Assembly: GCA_947496215.1 (NCBI GenBank)
Contig: CANMCF010000008.1
Span: 111,759-175,758, forward strand
Direction: 5' to 3'
Source: an uncultured Bizionia sp.
Lineage (GTDB): Bacteria; Bacteroidota; Bacteroidia; Flavobacteriales; Flavobacteriaceae
DNA: 64,000 bases
The translations under genes and the position numbers were made by a program. The notes below the pieces were generated by a model. It did not search any database. It was given only the letters and a program-made list of their open reading frames with translations, and was not told the origin of the DNA. Shown one piece after another: positions 38,885-47,609 of the stretch. How positions within the stretch are numbered: position 1 is the first letter of the stretch; each line of letters opens with the position of its first letter.

Positions 38885-39463
38885 TTAAGGCAAGGTTACA
38901 TCTTTAATTACTAGATAATTAGTGTTCTTTTCCTGATTATTACTAGTATTATACAAATAGAATCTTATAAAAGAGTATTCTTTAGGTTTGAGCTTAAAGT
39001 TCTTTAAGTGTATTACAACTTCATCTCCCATTATTTGAGGTTTCCCATAAATGCCTATGGTTCTTGCCCCTTTCTTTCTTTCTGATTCTTTTTCGAACTT
39101 ACTAGGATCTTTTGGTGTAACGATTATAGCAACTGTCCATTTTATAAATTCATCAAAGTCTGTCTCTTTTTCCGAAAGAACCAAGAGAATGGAATATGTG
39201 TCCTCAGCGGTTTTAATGGCATTAACCTCCTCGAAAACGATCTCTTCTGTAAATGAATGCACTTCACTACTCAAATTAACTAAATTTGGTTTCTCCAACA
39301 GGTTTTCTACCTTGTTAAAACCATAATTCTTCTCTATTTGATCAATAAACGAGAGCTTAATCTCTTTCTTTTCTGATTCTTGATTATCTATTGGTTCTTT
39401 TTTTTCTGATTTACAACTAAAGACAAATAGTGCAATAGAAAAAATTAGGATTAGTCTTTTCAT
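38885..39463 (-). CDS. Lipoprotein of unknown function in the polysaccharide locus
   Basis: 192 residues with a lipoprotein signal (LILIFSIALFVFSC) and a Lys/Glu-rich linker, then a beta-rich domain ending in IRFYLYNTSNN and NYLVIKDVTLP. No homologous family is recognised. It lies between the wecC-like gene and a polymerase-like membrane protein in a tight operon, so a periplasmic or outer-membrane role in polymer handling is possible. That is inference from position. Confidence 0.65.
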   Translation of the reverse strand: MKRLILIFSIALFVFSCKSEKKEPIDNQESEKKEIKLSFIDQIEKNYGFNKVENLLEKPNLVNLSSEVHSFTEEIVFEEVNAIKTAEDTYSILLVLSEKETDFDEFIKWTVAIIVTPKDPSKFEKESERKKGARTIGIYGKPQIMGDEVVIHLKNFKLKPKEYSFIRFYLYNTSNNQEKNTNYLVIKDVTLP

Positions 39464-39468
39464 TTCTT

Positions 39469-40671
39469 TTATTTAAAGTTTCCACAAAAGTCTAATGTAA
39501 ATTTAGACTTTTCTATATTCTTAAATTCCCTATGAGCAACTAAATATACAATAATATCTGCTTGCGTTATAGCAGTTTCCACAGAGTGAATTTCGATTGT
39601 TTCATAATTGTTGATGTTTGGCTCTACTGCCAAGACATCTATGCCATTTGACACCAATGACTTTACAACATTCAATGCAGGAGATTCTCTTAAATCATCT
39701 ATATTGGGTTTAAATGCCAAGCCCATTGCTGCTATTTTAGGCTTTCTTCCATTATCCAATTCAAATCGAAGTGCTGTATTTTTAATTTTCTCTATGACCC
39801 AATCCGTCTTGTGATTGTTTATTTCCCTAGCCGCACGAATAATCTTGGCCTCCTCAGGAAACTCAGACACAATAAACCATGGATCTACAGCTATGCAATG
39901 TCCTCCCACACCAGTTCCTGGTTGTAAAATATTAACCCTTGGATGCTTGTTGGCCAATCTAATCAACTCCCAAACATCTATTCCTGCTTTATCTGATATA
40001 ATTGACAATTCATTGGCAAAGGCAATTTGTACATCTCTAGAAGAATTCTCCACTAGTTTGCACATTTCCGCTGTTTTGGCATTCGTTTTATGCAACTCTC
40101 CCTTTACAAAATGTCTATAAAACCATACAGCCTTGTCCGTAGACGCATCATTGATCCCTCCAATGGCCCTATCATTATGCTCTAACTCATATATTACATT
40201 TCCAGGTAAAACACGCTCTGGACAATATGCCATAAAAATCTTGTCTTTCAATTTTGGATTCTTCGAGAAGATGACTTCCTCCATTTTTTCGGTAGTCCCG
40301 ACTGGACTCGTAGATTCAATAATTATTAAAGCTCCTTCCCTCAATGTTGGTAAAATTGCCCTAATTGCAGATTCCACATAAGAAATGTCTGGTTCGTGAT
40401 CCCCTTTGAAAGGCGTTGGTACAGCTATTAAATATACATCTGCTTCGACTGGCTCTACGCTAGCTTTTAAATACCCGTCTTTTACGACATGATGAACCAA
40501 ACCATCCAAATCTGGCTCTACAATATGTATTTCTCCCTTATTAATTGTATCTACAACATCCTGGTGTATATCGACACCTGTCACATTAATGTTTCTACTT
40601 GCTATTAATGCAGCAGTTGGAAGGCCTATGTAGCCTAAACCTACCATTACGACACTTGGTTTATTATTCAT
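39469..40671 (-). CDS. wecC: UDP-N-acetyl-D-mannosamine dehydrogenase
   Basis: 400 residues. The NAD motif is GLGYIGLPTAALIASRNINV at the N-terminus, the catalytic cysteine lies in GVGGHCIAVDPWF near residue 258, and the C-terminal UDP-binding domain begins MGLAFKPNIDDLRESPAL. It oxidises UDP-ManNAc to UDP-ManNAcA. The start codon overlaps the wecB stop by one base, so substrate supply and use are encoded together. Confidence 0.93.
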   Translation of the reverse strand: MNNKPSVVMVGLGYIGLPTAALIASRNINVTGVDIHQDVVDTINKGEIHIVEPDLDGLVHHVVKDGYLKASVEPVEADVYLIAVPTPFKGDHEPDISYVESAIRAILPTLREGALIIIESTSPVGTTEKMEEVIFSKNPKLKDKIFMAYCPERVLPGNVIYELEHNDRAIGGINDASTDKAVWFYRHFVKGELHKTNAKTAEMCKLVENSSRDVQIAFANELSIISDKAGIDVWELIRLANKHPRVNILQPGTGVGGHCIAVDPWFIVSEFPEEAKIIRAAREINNHKTDWVIEKIKNTALRFELDNGRKPKIAAMGLAFKPNIDDLRESPALNVVKSLVSNGIDVLAVEPNINNYETIEIHSVETAITQADIIVYLVAHREFKNIEKSKFTLDFCGNFK

Positions 40672-41795
40672 TATAGGTTTGATATAAATTTTACAATGCT
40701 ATCACAAGCTGTCCCATCTCCATAAGGATTGTGGAGTTTGCTCATTTTAAGATAGGCTTGTTCATTGCTTAATAAATTGTTGGCTTCTTCTATTATTTTG
40801 GACTTATTGGTTCCTACCAAGAATACCGTTCCCGCCTTAACTGCTTCTGGTCTTTCCGTTGTGTCCCTCATTACCAAGACAGGCTTCCCTAAACTAGGTG
40901 CTTCTTCTTGAACTCCTCCACTATCTGTTATTATCAAATATGACTTGCTCATTAACCACACGAAAGCCGGGTATGACAATGGATCTATCAACTTTATGTT
41001 TTCAATGTTAGCCAAGAGTTCATATACTGGTTTTTGAACATTGGGATTTAGGTGGACTGGGTAGATAATTTGCACATCTTCATTCTCTATTGCTATCTGT
41101 TTTAGCGCATTGCATATGTCTATAAATCCTTGTCCATGATTCTCCCTTCTATGACCTGTTACCAATATCAACCTCTTAGAATCATCTGCAATCGCCTTCA
41201 AGTTTTCTACTTCTTCATCCGAATAACTGGGCGATGTTACTTTTTGAGAGCTAAATTGAAGCGCATCTATCACTGTATTCCCTGTAACGAGTATGTTCTT
41301 TTCCGAAACATTTTCGTTTAACAAGTTTTGTTTCGAAGTATTGGTCGGAGCGAAATGATAATCAGAAATACTACCAGCTATGCTCCTATTCACTTCTTCC
41401 GGAAATGGTGATCTTTTATTAAAAGTTCTTAAACCCGCCTCTACGTGACAAACTTTTGCCCCAGAATAAAACGAAGCAATACTGGCTGCCATAGTCGTTG
41501 TTGTATCCCCATGTACATAAACGTAATCTGGGTTGAACTCTTCTAAAACTGGTTTCAACCCTGTTATTATGTCTGCCGTTAAAGAATATAGGTTTTGATT
41601 GGGTTTCATCAAATCTAAATCGTAATCTGGAATTATCTCAAAAAATGACAAAACTTGATCCAGCATTTCCCTGTGTTGAGCAGTTATGCAAACTTTTGTA
41701 TGAAATTTATTATTATGCTTTAGAAACTCCTTAACCAATGGAGCCATTTTAATGGCTTCTGGTCGAGTTCCAAAAATTATAAGATTTTTTTTCAT
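40671..41795 (-). CDS. wecB: UDP-N-acetylglucosamine 2-epimerase (non-hydrolysing)
   Basis: 374 residues. Motifs are FGTRPEAIKMAPLV, VHGDTTTTMAASIASFY, CHVEAGLRTFNKRSPFPEE and ITDSGGVQEEAPSLGKPVLV, all standard for WecB. It interconverts UDP-GlcNAc and UDP-ManNAc and is coupled to wecC. It is separate from the FnlC-like paralogue at 28462, which lacks the VHGDTTTT form. It is preceded by a probable internal promoter. Confidence 0.94.
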   Translation of the reverse strand: MKKNLIIFGTRPEAIKMAPLVKEFLKHNNKFHTKVCITAQHREMLDQVLSFFEIIPDYDLDLMKPNQNLYSLTADIITGLKPVLEEFNPDYVYVHGDTTTTMAASIASFYSGAKVCHVEAGLRTFNKRSPFPEEVNRSIAGSISDYHFAPTNTSKQNLLNENVSEKNILVTGNTVIDALQFSSQKVTSPSYSDEEVENLKAIADDSKRLILVTGHRRENHGQGFIDICNALKQIAIENEDVQIIYPVHLNPNVQKPVYELLANIENIKLIDPLSYPAFVWLMSKSYLIITDSGGVQEEAPSLGKPVLVMRDTTERPEAVKAGTVFLVGTNKSKIIEEANNLLSNEQAYLKMSKLHNPYGDGTACDSIVKFISNL

Positions 41796-41842
41796 AGCAA
41801 TTATATAGTAAACTCTATTTTTAACACACTCTTTAGCGAATG

Positions 41843-41850
41843 CAAAAGTA
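41843..41850 (-). promoter_or_regulatory. Candidate internal promoter (-7 box) before wecB
   Basis: TACTTTTG on the minus strand matches TAnnTTTG exactly and lies 48 bases before the wecB ATG in a 106-base gap. A -33 TTTG at standard spacing is not evident. Confidence 0.4.
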
Positions 41851-41901
41851 GTATTTTATATTATTATAATATTGAAATCATAGGCTTTTGTCTTGATGAA
41901 A

Positions 41902-43158
41902 TTACAACCTTGCAGTCACCATCTTTTGAGGTAAAAACCCCTTTAGATCAAATAAAACAGTTCCCTCCTTAATTATATTATTCCAATCTAGCAATTTAAA
42001 CTCATTATGAGCTACAGCTAAAACTACAGCCTGATAATCTTTGGATATATTTGTAACCAAATCTATGCCGTATTCTTTCTTAACTTCTTCTTTGTTGGCA
42101 AAAGAATCGTAGACATCCACCTCTAGTCCAAATTCTTGAAGTTCATCTATTACATCTACTACTCTGGTATTCCTTATATCTGGGCAATTTTCCTTGAATG
42201 TAATTCCCAATATCAATACCTTTCTATCTTTAATGGTATGTCCTTGTTTGGCCAACAGCTTAACCAACTTGTTGGCTACAAACATTCCCATATTGGAGTT
42301 TATTCTTCTTCCTGCCAATATCACTTCTGGATGATAACCTACAGATTCTGCCTTATATGTTAGGTAATAAGGATCAACACCTATACAATGCCCCCCAACC
42401 AAACCTGGTGTGAATGGTAAAAAATTCCATTTTGTCTTTGCCGCTTCCAATACTTCATTCGTATCTATTTCCAGCTTATCGAAAATAATGGCCAACTCAT
42501 TGATAAATGCTATGTTTAAATCCCTTTGGGTATTCTCTATCACTTTAGCTGCCTCTGCAACTTTTATCGAAGACGTCTTGTGTGTTCCTGCTGTTATTAT
42601 TCTTTTGTATAAGGAATCAACCACATCGGCTATTTCTGGTGTACTTCCTGAAGTAACCTTTACGATATTGCTGATTTTGTGTTTTTTATCTCCAGGGTTT
42701 ATTCGTTCTGGTGAATACCCACAATAAAAATCCTCATTGAACTTTAAATTGCTATTCCTTTCAAGAATTGGTACACAGACTTCTTCTGTACAACCAGGGT
42801 AAACTGTTGATTCGTATATCACGATGTCCCCTTTTTTTAAAACAGCTCCAACTGTCTCACTAGCTTTTTCTATTGGGTTTAAATTTGGTGTTCTTGCTTT
42901 TGTTATGGGTGTAGGCACGGTAACTATGTATATGTTAGCCTTTTTCAAATCTTCTGCAGAATTAGTGAATGTAAGTGTTTTTGAGGCTTTCAAATCTGCA
43001 GAAGATATCTCCAGGGTATGGTCTTTACAAGACTTTAATTCGGCTATTCGGCTTTTATTGACATCAAACCCAATAACATTCATTTTCTTTTTAGAAAACT
43101 CAACAGCCAATGGCAAACCAACATACCCTAACCCTATTATTGCTATATTATTTTTCAT
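41902..43158 (-). CDS. Nucleotide-sugar dehydrogenase (WbpA/TviB/WbpO-type)
   Basis: 418 residues. The NAD motif is GLGYVGLPLAVEFSKK, the catalytic cysteine is in LVGGHCIGVDPYYLTYKAE near residue 260, and the C-terminal ILGITFKENCPDIRNTRV is the version seen in UDP-GlcNAc or UDP-GalNAc 6-dehydrogenases. It should make UDP-GlcNAcA or UDP-GalNAcA. It is the third dehydrogenase of the locus. No 4-epimerase specific to GalNAcA is obvious nearby. Confidence 0.9.
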   Translation of the reverse strand: MKNNIAIIGLGYVGLPLAVEFSKKKMNVIGFDVNKSRIAELKSCKDHTLEISSADLKASKTLTFTNSAEDLKKANIYIVTVPTPITKARTPNLNPIEKASETVGAVLKKGDIVIYESTVYPGCTEEVCVPILERNSNLKFNEDFYCGYSPERINPGDKKHKISNIVKVTSGSTPEIADVVDSLYKRIITAGTHKTSSIKVAEAAKVIENTQRDLNIAFINELAIIFDKLEIDTNEVLEAAKTKWNFLPFTPGLVGGHCIGVDPYYLTYKAESVGYHPEVILAGRRINSNMGMFVANKLVKLLAKQGHTIKDRKVLILGITFKENCPDIRNTRVVDVIDELQEFGLEVDVYDSFANKEEVKKEYGIDLVTNISKDYQAVVLAVAHNEFKLLDWNNIIKEGTVLFDLKGFLPQKMVTARL

Positions 43159-43226
43159 ATACTTTTAATATTAAAAATTGTAGACGGCAACATTTCGTAT
43201 TGAGTTAGGGAACTATTATATGAAAC

Positions 43227-44087
43227 TTATTCGTCTTGTATGATCTCCTCTACGCTATTTTTCCAATTTGGAATTGTTACTCCAAAAAGATTCTTTGCCT
43301 TAGACTTTGACAATACACTATATTTCGGTCTTTTTGCTTTCGTTTTAAAAAAATCGACAGGAGAAATATTCAATGTGTCATAATGCTCAAAGTGAGTTGC
43401 TATCTCCACCGCAAAATCATACCAAGTAGCCTTCCCTTCATTACTGTAATGATAAACTCCAAATTTATTGCTTTTCGATAAGATTAAGGAATAAATGAAT
43501 TTGGACAGATCAATACAACTTGTTGGTGTTCCAATCTCTGCCGTTGTTACCTTTAAAGGGGCTTTTTCTTTTATTTTGGCCACTATCGTCTTAAAAAAAT
43601 TCTTACCATATCTAGAATATAGCCAAGAAGTCCTAATTATAAAGTGATTTTGACTGATTTGGGAAATATAATGTTCACCTAAAAGTTTTGACTTGCCATA
43701 TTCATTTAATGGATTCGTATCGTCTGTTTCAACATAGGGAGTGTCTTTTTCTCCATCAAACACATAATCTGTAGAAACATGTATTAATATTACATTGTTT
43801 ATATCACATACGATTGACAATTTCCTTACAGCTTCAGCATTGATTTCAAAAGTCAAATCTGAAGATTCCTCAGCTTGTTCCACATTCGTATATGCAGCAC
43901 AGTTTATACAATAACTAAAATCATTCTCCTTAAAAAAGGCTTCTACTGCATTTTCATCAGAAATGTCAAGTGCTTTCTTTTCAAGAAAAACAAATTCAAT
44001 AGCATCTTCATTTTCAGAAAAAAGCTCTTTTATAGTTTGTGCCAATTGTCCATTTGCCCCAGTAACCAAGACTTTCACATTCATCAT
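43227..44087 (-). CDS. rfbD: dTDP-4-dehydrorhamnose reductase
   Basis: 286 residues, SDR: VLVTGANGQLAQTIKE, STDYVFDG, catalytic NEYGKSKLLGE near 130, RTSWLYSRYGKNF. It is the last step to dTDP-L-rhamnose. Its ATG overlaps the end of rfbC by four bases. Confidence 0.93.
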   Translation of the reverse strand: MMNVKVLVTGANGQLAQTIKELFSENEDAIEFVFLEKKALDISDENAVEAFFKENDFSYCINCAAYTNVEQAEESSDLTFEINAEAVRKLSIVCDINNVILIHVSTDYVFDGEKDTPYVETDDTNPLNEYGKSKLLGEHYISQISQNHFIIRTSWLYSRYGKNFFKTIVAKIKEKAPLKVTTAEIGTPTSCIDLSKFIYSLILSKSNKFGVYHYSNEGKATWYDFAVEIATHFEHYDTLNISPVDFFKTKAKRPKYSVLSKSKAKNLFGVTIPNWKNSVEEIIQDE

Positions 44088-44629
44088 AGTCCCATGGTTT
44101 TGAATTTGGGTAAAAGTAAATCTTTCTCTGAAAGAATTAACTGGTTATTTGGCAATTGCCAGTCTACATTTAGGGTTTCATCATTGTATATGATGCCTCT
44201 TTCAGACTCTTTATTGTAAAAATTATCACATTTATAAGAAAAAATAGTCGTTTCGCTAAGTACCACAAATCCATGAGCAAAGCCCCTAGGAACGAATAAT
44301 TGTCTTTTGTTGTCCTCACTTAGTTCCAACGCTATATATTCCCCATAGGTAGAAGAACCCTTTCTTATGTCTACAGCAACATCCAATACGCTTCCTTTTA
44401 TTACACGTACCAATTTTGCTTGAGCATAATCTCCTTCCTGAAAGTGCAAGCCCCTTAAAACCCCTTTTGTCGAATAGGATTCATTATCTTGGACAAACAA
44501 TGTGTTCATTCCCGTTATTTCATTAAAAACACTGCTGTTGAAGCTTTCATAGAAATAGCCTCTTTCGTCATTAAAAACCCTAGGCTCTATAATAAAGCAC
44601 CCTTTGAGTTTAGTTTCAATAGCCTTCAT
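44084..44629 (-). CDS. rfbC: dTDP-4-dehydrorhamnose 3,5-epimerase
   Basis: 181 residues of cupin fold. RVFNDERGYFYESFN near the start, the catalytic histidine in LRGLHFQEGDYAQAKLVRV near 60, KGSVLDVAVDIRKGSSTYG and FVPRGFAHGFVVLSE. The length is the family norm. It follows rfbA by 18 bases. Confidence 0.95.
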   Translation of the reverse strand: MKAIETKLKGCFIIEPRVFNDERGYFYESFNSSVFNEITGMNTLFVQDNESYSTKGVLRGLHFQEGDYAQAKLVRVIKGSVLDVAVDIRKGSSTYGEYIALELSEDNKRQLFVPRGFAHGFVVLSETTIFSYKCDNFYNKESERGIIYNDETLNVDWQLPNNQLILSEKDLLLPKFKTMGL

Positions 44630-44647
44630 AAAAATGTCTAAAAGAAA

Positions 44648-45511
44648 TTATTTGTCTAAAATACTTAGTAGGTGTTTCCCATAACCACTTTTTATCAATG
44701 GTTGAACTAATTCGTTTAATTGGACTTCATCTATATACCCCATCCTGTAAGCCACTTCTTCTATAGCTCCTATTTTCAAACCTTGTCTTTCTTCTATGAC
44801 TTGAACAAATTGCGATGCTTGCATTAGAGACTTAAACGTTCCTGTATCCAGCCAAGCTGTCCCTTTGTCCAATACACTTACCTTTAATTTTCTACGTCTT
44901 AAATACTCTTTGTTAATGTCTGTGATTTCCAATTCTCCTCTATGGCTAGGCTTAATCCTTTTAGCTATATCGATAACATCATTGTCGTAAAAATAAATGC
45001 CAGGAACGGCATAGTTGGATTTTGGCTCTTCTGGCTTTTCTTCAATGGAAATGACATCCCCAACAGAATCAAACTCAACGACACCATAACGTTCAGGATC
45101 ATAAACATGGTAAGCATAAATAACTCCTCCATCTGGATTGTTATTGGCCTGCAATAATTTTTCCAGTCCAGTACCATAAAAAATATTATCGCCCAATATT
45201 AGTGCCACCTTATCTCCCCCAATAAATTCCTCTCCTATAATAAACGCCTCTGCCAATCCATTTGGTGCCTCTTGTACTTCATACTGAAAATTACAACCAA
45301 ACTTTTTACCATCTCCCAACAATCCTTTAAAAAGAGGCAAATCATTAGGGGTAGATATTATAAGTATGTCCCTAATTCCCGACCACATCAATGTAGACAA
45401 AGGGTAATAAATCATTGGTTTATCATAGATTGGCATCAATTGCTTGCTTACCGCCAAAGTCAACGGGTGCAATCTTGTTCCAGAACCTCCTGCTAATATT
45501 ATGCCTTTCAT
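44648..45511 (-). CDS. rfbA: Glucose-1-phosphate thymidylyltransferase
   Basis: 287 residues. The nucleotidyltransferase motif [16 protein letters not shown] is at the N-terminus, with [24 protein letters not shown] and [10 protein letters not shown] downstream. It is the first step of dTDP-rhamnose synthesis. It starts directly after the stop codon of rfbB with no gap. Confidence 0.96.
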   Translation of the reverse strand: MKGIILAGGSGTRLHPLTLAVSKQLMPIYDKPMIYYPLSTLMWSGIRDILIISTPNDLPLFKGLLGDGKKFGCNFQYEVQEAPNGLAEAFIIGEEFIGGDKVALILGDNIFYGTGLEKLLQANNNPDGGVIYAYHVYDPERYGVVEFDSVGDVISIEEKPEEPKSNYAVPGIYFYDNDVIDIAKRIKPSHRGELEITDINKEYLRRRKLKVSVLDKGTAWLDTGTFKSLMQASQFVQVIEERQGLKIGAIEEVAYRMGYIDEVQLNELVQPLIKSGYGKHLLSILDK

Positions 45512-46528
45512 TTAATCTAGATATTTGTTTAAATACCAATCTATGGTTTTTTGAATTCCTGTTTCAAAATTTTCATCAGCTTTCCAACCCAAGTCTTTTT
45601 CGATTTTAGATGCATCAATCGCATATCTGAAATCGTGCCCTGGTCTATCCGTAACAAATGTTATTTGCTCTTTATAAGATTTTAATGCCGGCTTAATACC
45701 ATCCAAGATCTCACAAATAGTATTTACAATGTATAAATTATCTCTTTCATTTCTTCCTCCCACATTATAAGTTTCTCCTTCTTTTCCTTTTTTATAGACC
45801 AGATCAATCCCTTTGCAGTGATCCAAAACATAAAGCCAATCCCTTATGTTTTTTCCATCCCCATAAATTGGAATTTGCTCCCCAGCCAAAGCTTTCCTGA
45901 TAATGGTTGGTATCAATTTTTCATTGTGTTGCTTAGGGCCATAATTGTTGGAACAATTTGTAGTTACTACATTCATTCCATAAGTATGAAAGTAGCTTCT
46001 TACTATAAAATCCGAAGATGCTTTGGAAGCACTGTATGGGCTATTGGGTGCATAAGGTGTTTGCTCTGTAAACAATCCGGATTTTCCTAATGTCCCATAA
46101 ACCTCATCTGTGGAAATGTGGTGAAACCTGCAAGCTTCAAAGCCATCTTTTATTTTATTGGGACCATTCATCCAATTGTTCTTGGCAACATCCAACAAAT
46201 TAAACGTTCCTGTAATATTGGTATCTATGAAAGCCCCTGGATTTTTTATTGAGTTATCCACATGTGATTCTGCTGCAAAATGGATCACGCCTGTAAACTC
46301 ATATGTTTCAAAGAGTTCTTCTATCAAGTTTCTATCACATATGTCACCAGCTATGAAAGTATAATTTTCATGATTTGCAACCTCATCCAAATTGGTTATA
46401 TCACCTGCATAAGTTAGCTTGTCCAGATTAACAACTTTAACATCTTTATTTTCTTCTAAGAAATACGGTATAAAATTAGCTCCAATAAACCCTGCACCTC
46501 CAGTAACCAAAATTATTTTATTCATCAT
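45512..46528 (-). CDS. rfbB: dTDP-glucose 4,6-dehydratase
   Basis: 338 residues. VTGGAGFIGANFIPYFLEE at the N-terminus, HISTDEVYGTLG and catalytic YSASKASSDF near 160, NNYGPKQHNEKLIPT and RDWLYVLDHCKGID. It completes an rfbBACD set in one operon. Its start overlaps the Wzz-like gene by 11 bases. Confidence 0.96.
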   Translation of the reverse strand: MMNKIILVTGGAGFIGANFIPYFLEENKDVKVVNLDKLTYAGDITNLDEVANHENYTFIAGDICDRNLIEELFETYEFTGVIHFAAESHVDNSIKNPGAFIDTNITGTFNLLDVAKNNWMNGPNKIKDGFEACRFHHISTDEVYGTLGKSGLFTEQTPYAPNSPYSASKASSDFIVRSYFHTYGMNVVTTNCSNNYGPKQHNEKLIPTIIRKALAGEQIPIYGDGKNIRDWLYVLDHCKGIDLVYKKGKEGETYNVGGRNERDNLYIVNTICEILDGIKPALKSYKEQITFVTDRPGHDFRYAIDASKIEKDLGWKADENFETGIQKTIDWYLNKYLD

Positions 46529-47591
46529 AGTTTATGGCATAATTTACAATTTTATTGGTTAAGAAAATTAAACAAAGCAATAGAAAACCCACTGCTGGAA
46601 AAATAATGGAATATCTCTCACTTAACCTAACTTTTCTATCCCCAACTTTCTGAAAACTAGATATGACATCAACAAATACATCTTGTTCAATGTTTTTCTC
46701 CTCTAATCTTCTTAGCTTGTCCCTTATTACCAACTCCTTGTTAAGCAAATCGAATTCTTTGGTGCTGGATTTGTCTTGAGATAACGACAACTCTCCAAAT
46801 TGTAATTGCTTTTTTGGATTTTTTGCTTCGTATTGGAGAACATCTATATATATGTTTTGTAGTCTTTCCAACTCTTCTAAACTTGCAAGTAGGTTCTCCT
46901 TTTCCAATTTATAGAATTTCTGTTCCTTTTCTTTCTTTGTATTGGAAAACGCATTGGTAAATGCTGTACTTATACCGTACTCCAAATCCTTGAAAATCTT
47001 CTTGTTATACGACTCAGCAGTTATCTGAAACAAATCTCCTGAAAAAATACTCCTATTATCTATATAGTCTTCAAAGGACACTTCTTCTATCTCTATTCTC
47101 GTACTATCCAAGGCTTGCAAAAAACCTTGAAATTGCAATATCTTATCATTTTCGGTTTCTGGCCCTGCCTCTATCTTAAAGGATTTTATCTCTTTTACAT
47201 CTACTTTTTTATCAGGGTTATTGCCATTGAAGATACCATCTAATGTTTCATAATCTTTATTAGCAATCAACGCATTGAAATATTGAATATTGGTAGCCAA
47301 TTGAAATTTAGAATCAAAATAAGGTCTCACCAGCATTTCTGAGCTATAGACCTTAGGTTTTCTTTGCTCCAAGAAAAATCCTGCAGCCCCAGCAACTATA
47401 AGCACACCTATTATTAGTTTCCAGTTGACTACAAAGGTTTTTATAGCATATATGATTATTGAAAAAATTGATTTTAAAATTGAGCCAATAAAGTTAAAAA
47501 ACCTTGTAAACACATTTCCTATTAAATTAAAAAACACGATTAAATCGACTTCTTCGGGTGTGTTCTTGTTTGATGGTAATTCTTTACTCAT
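46518..47591 (-). CDS. Wzz-like chain-length/polysaccharide co-polymerase protein
   Basis: 357 residues with a membrane segment near 60-78 (WKLIIGVLIVAGAAGFFLEQ) and another near the C-terminus (FPAVGFLLLCLIFLTNKIV), flanking a periplasmic domain with coiled-coil-forming helices (KEKEQKFYKLEKENLLASLE). This is the architecture of Wzz proteins, without a cytoplasmic kinase domain. It probably controls polymer length. No Wza-type channel or Wzc kinase occurs in the window. Confidence 0.7.
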   Translation of the reverse strand: MSKELPSNKNTPEEVDLIVFFNLIGNVFTRFFNFIGSILKSIFSIIIYAIKTFVVNWKLIIGVLIVAGAAGFFLEQRKPKVYSSEMLVRPYFDSKFQLATNIQYFNALIANKDYETLDGIFNGNNPDKKVDVKEIKSFKIEAGPETENDKILQFQGFLQALDSTRIEIEEVSFEDYIDNRSIFSGDLFQITAESYNKKIFKDLEYGISTAFTNAFSNTKKEKEQKFYKLEKENLLASLEELERLQNIYIDVLQYEAKNPKKQLQFGELSLSQDKSSTKEFDLLNKELVIRDKLRRLEEKNIEQDVFVDVISSFQKVGDRKVRLSERYSIIFPAVGFLLLCLIFLTNKIVNYAINYDE

Positions 47592-47609
47592 AAATTATGG
47601 TTAATATGG

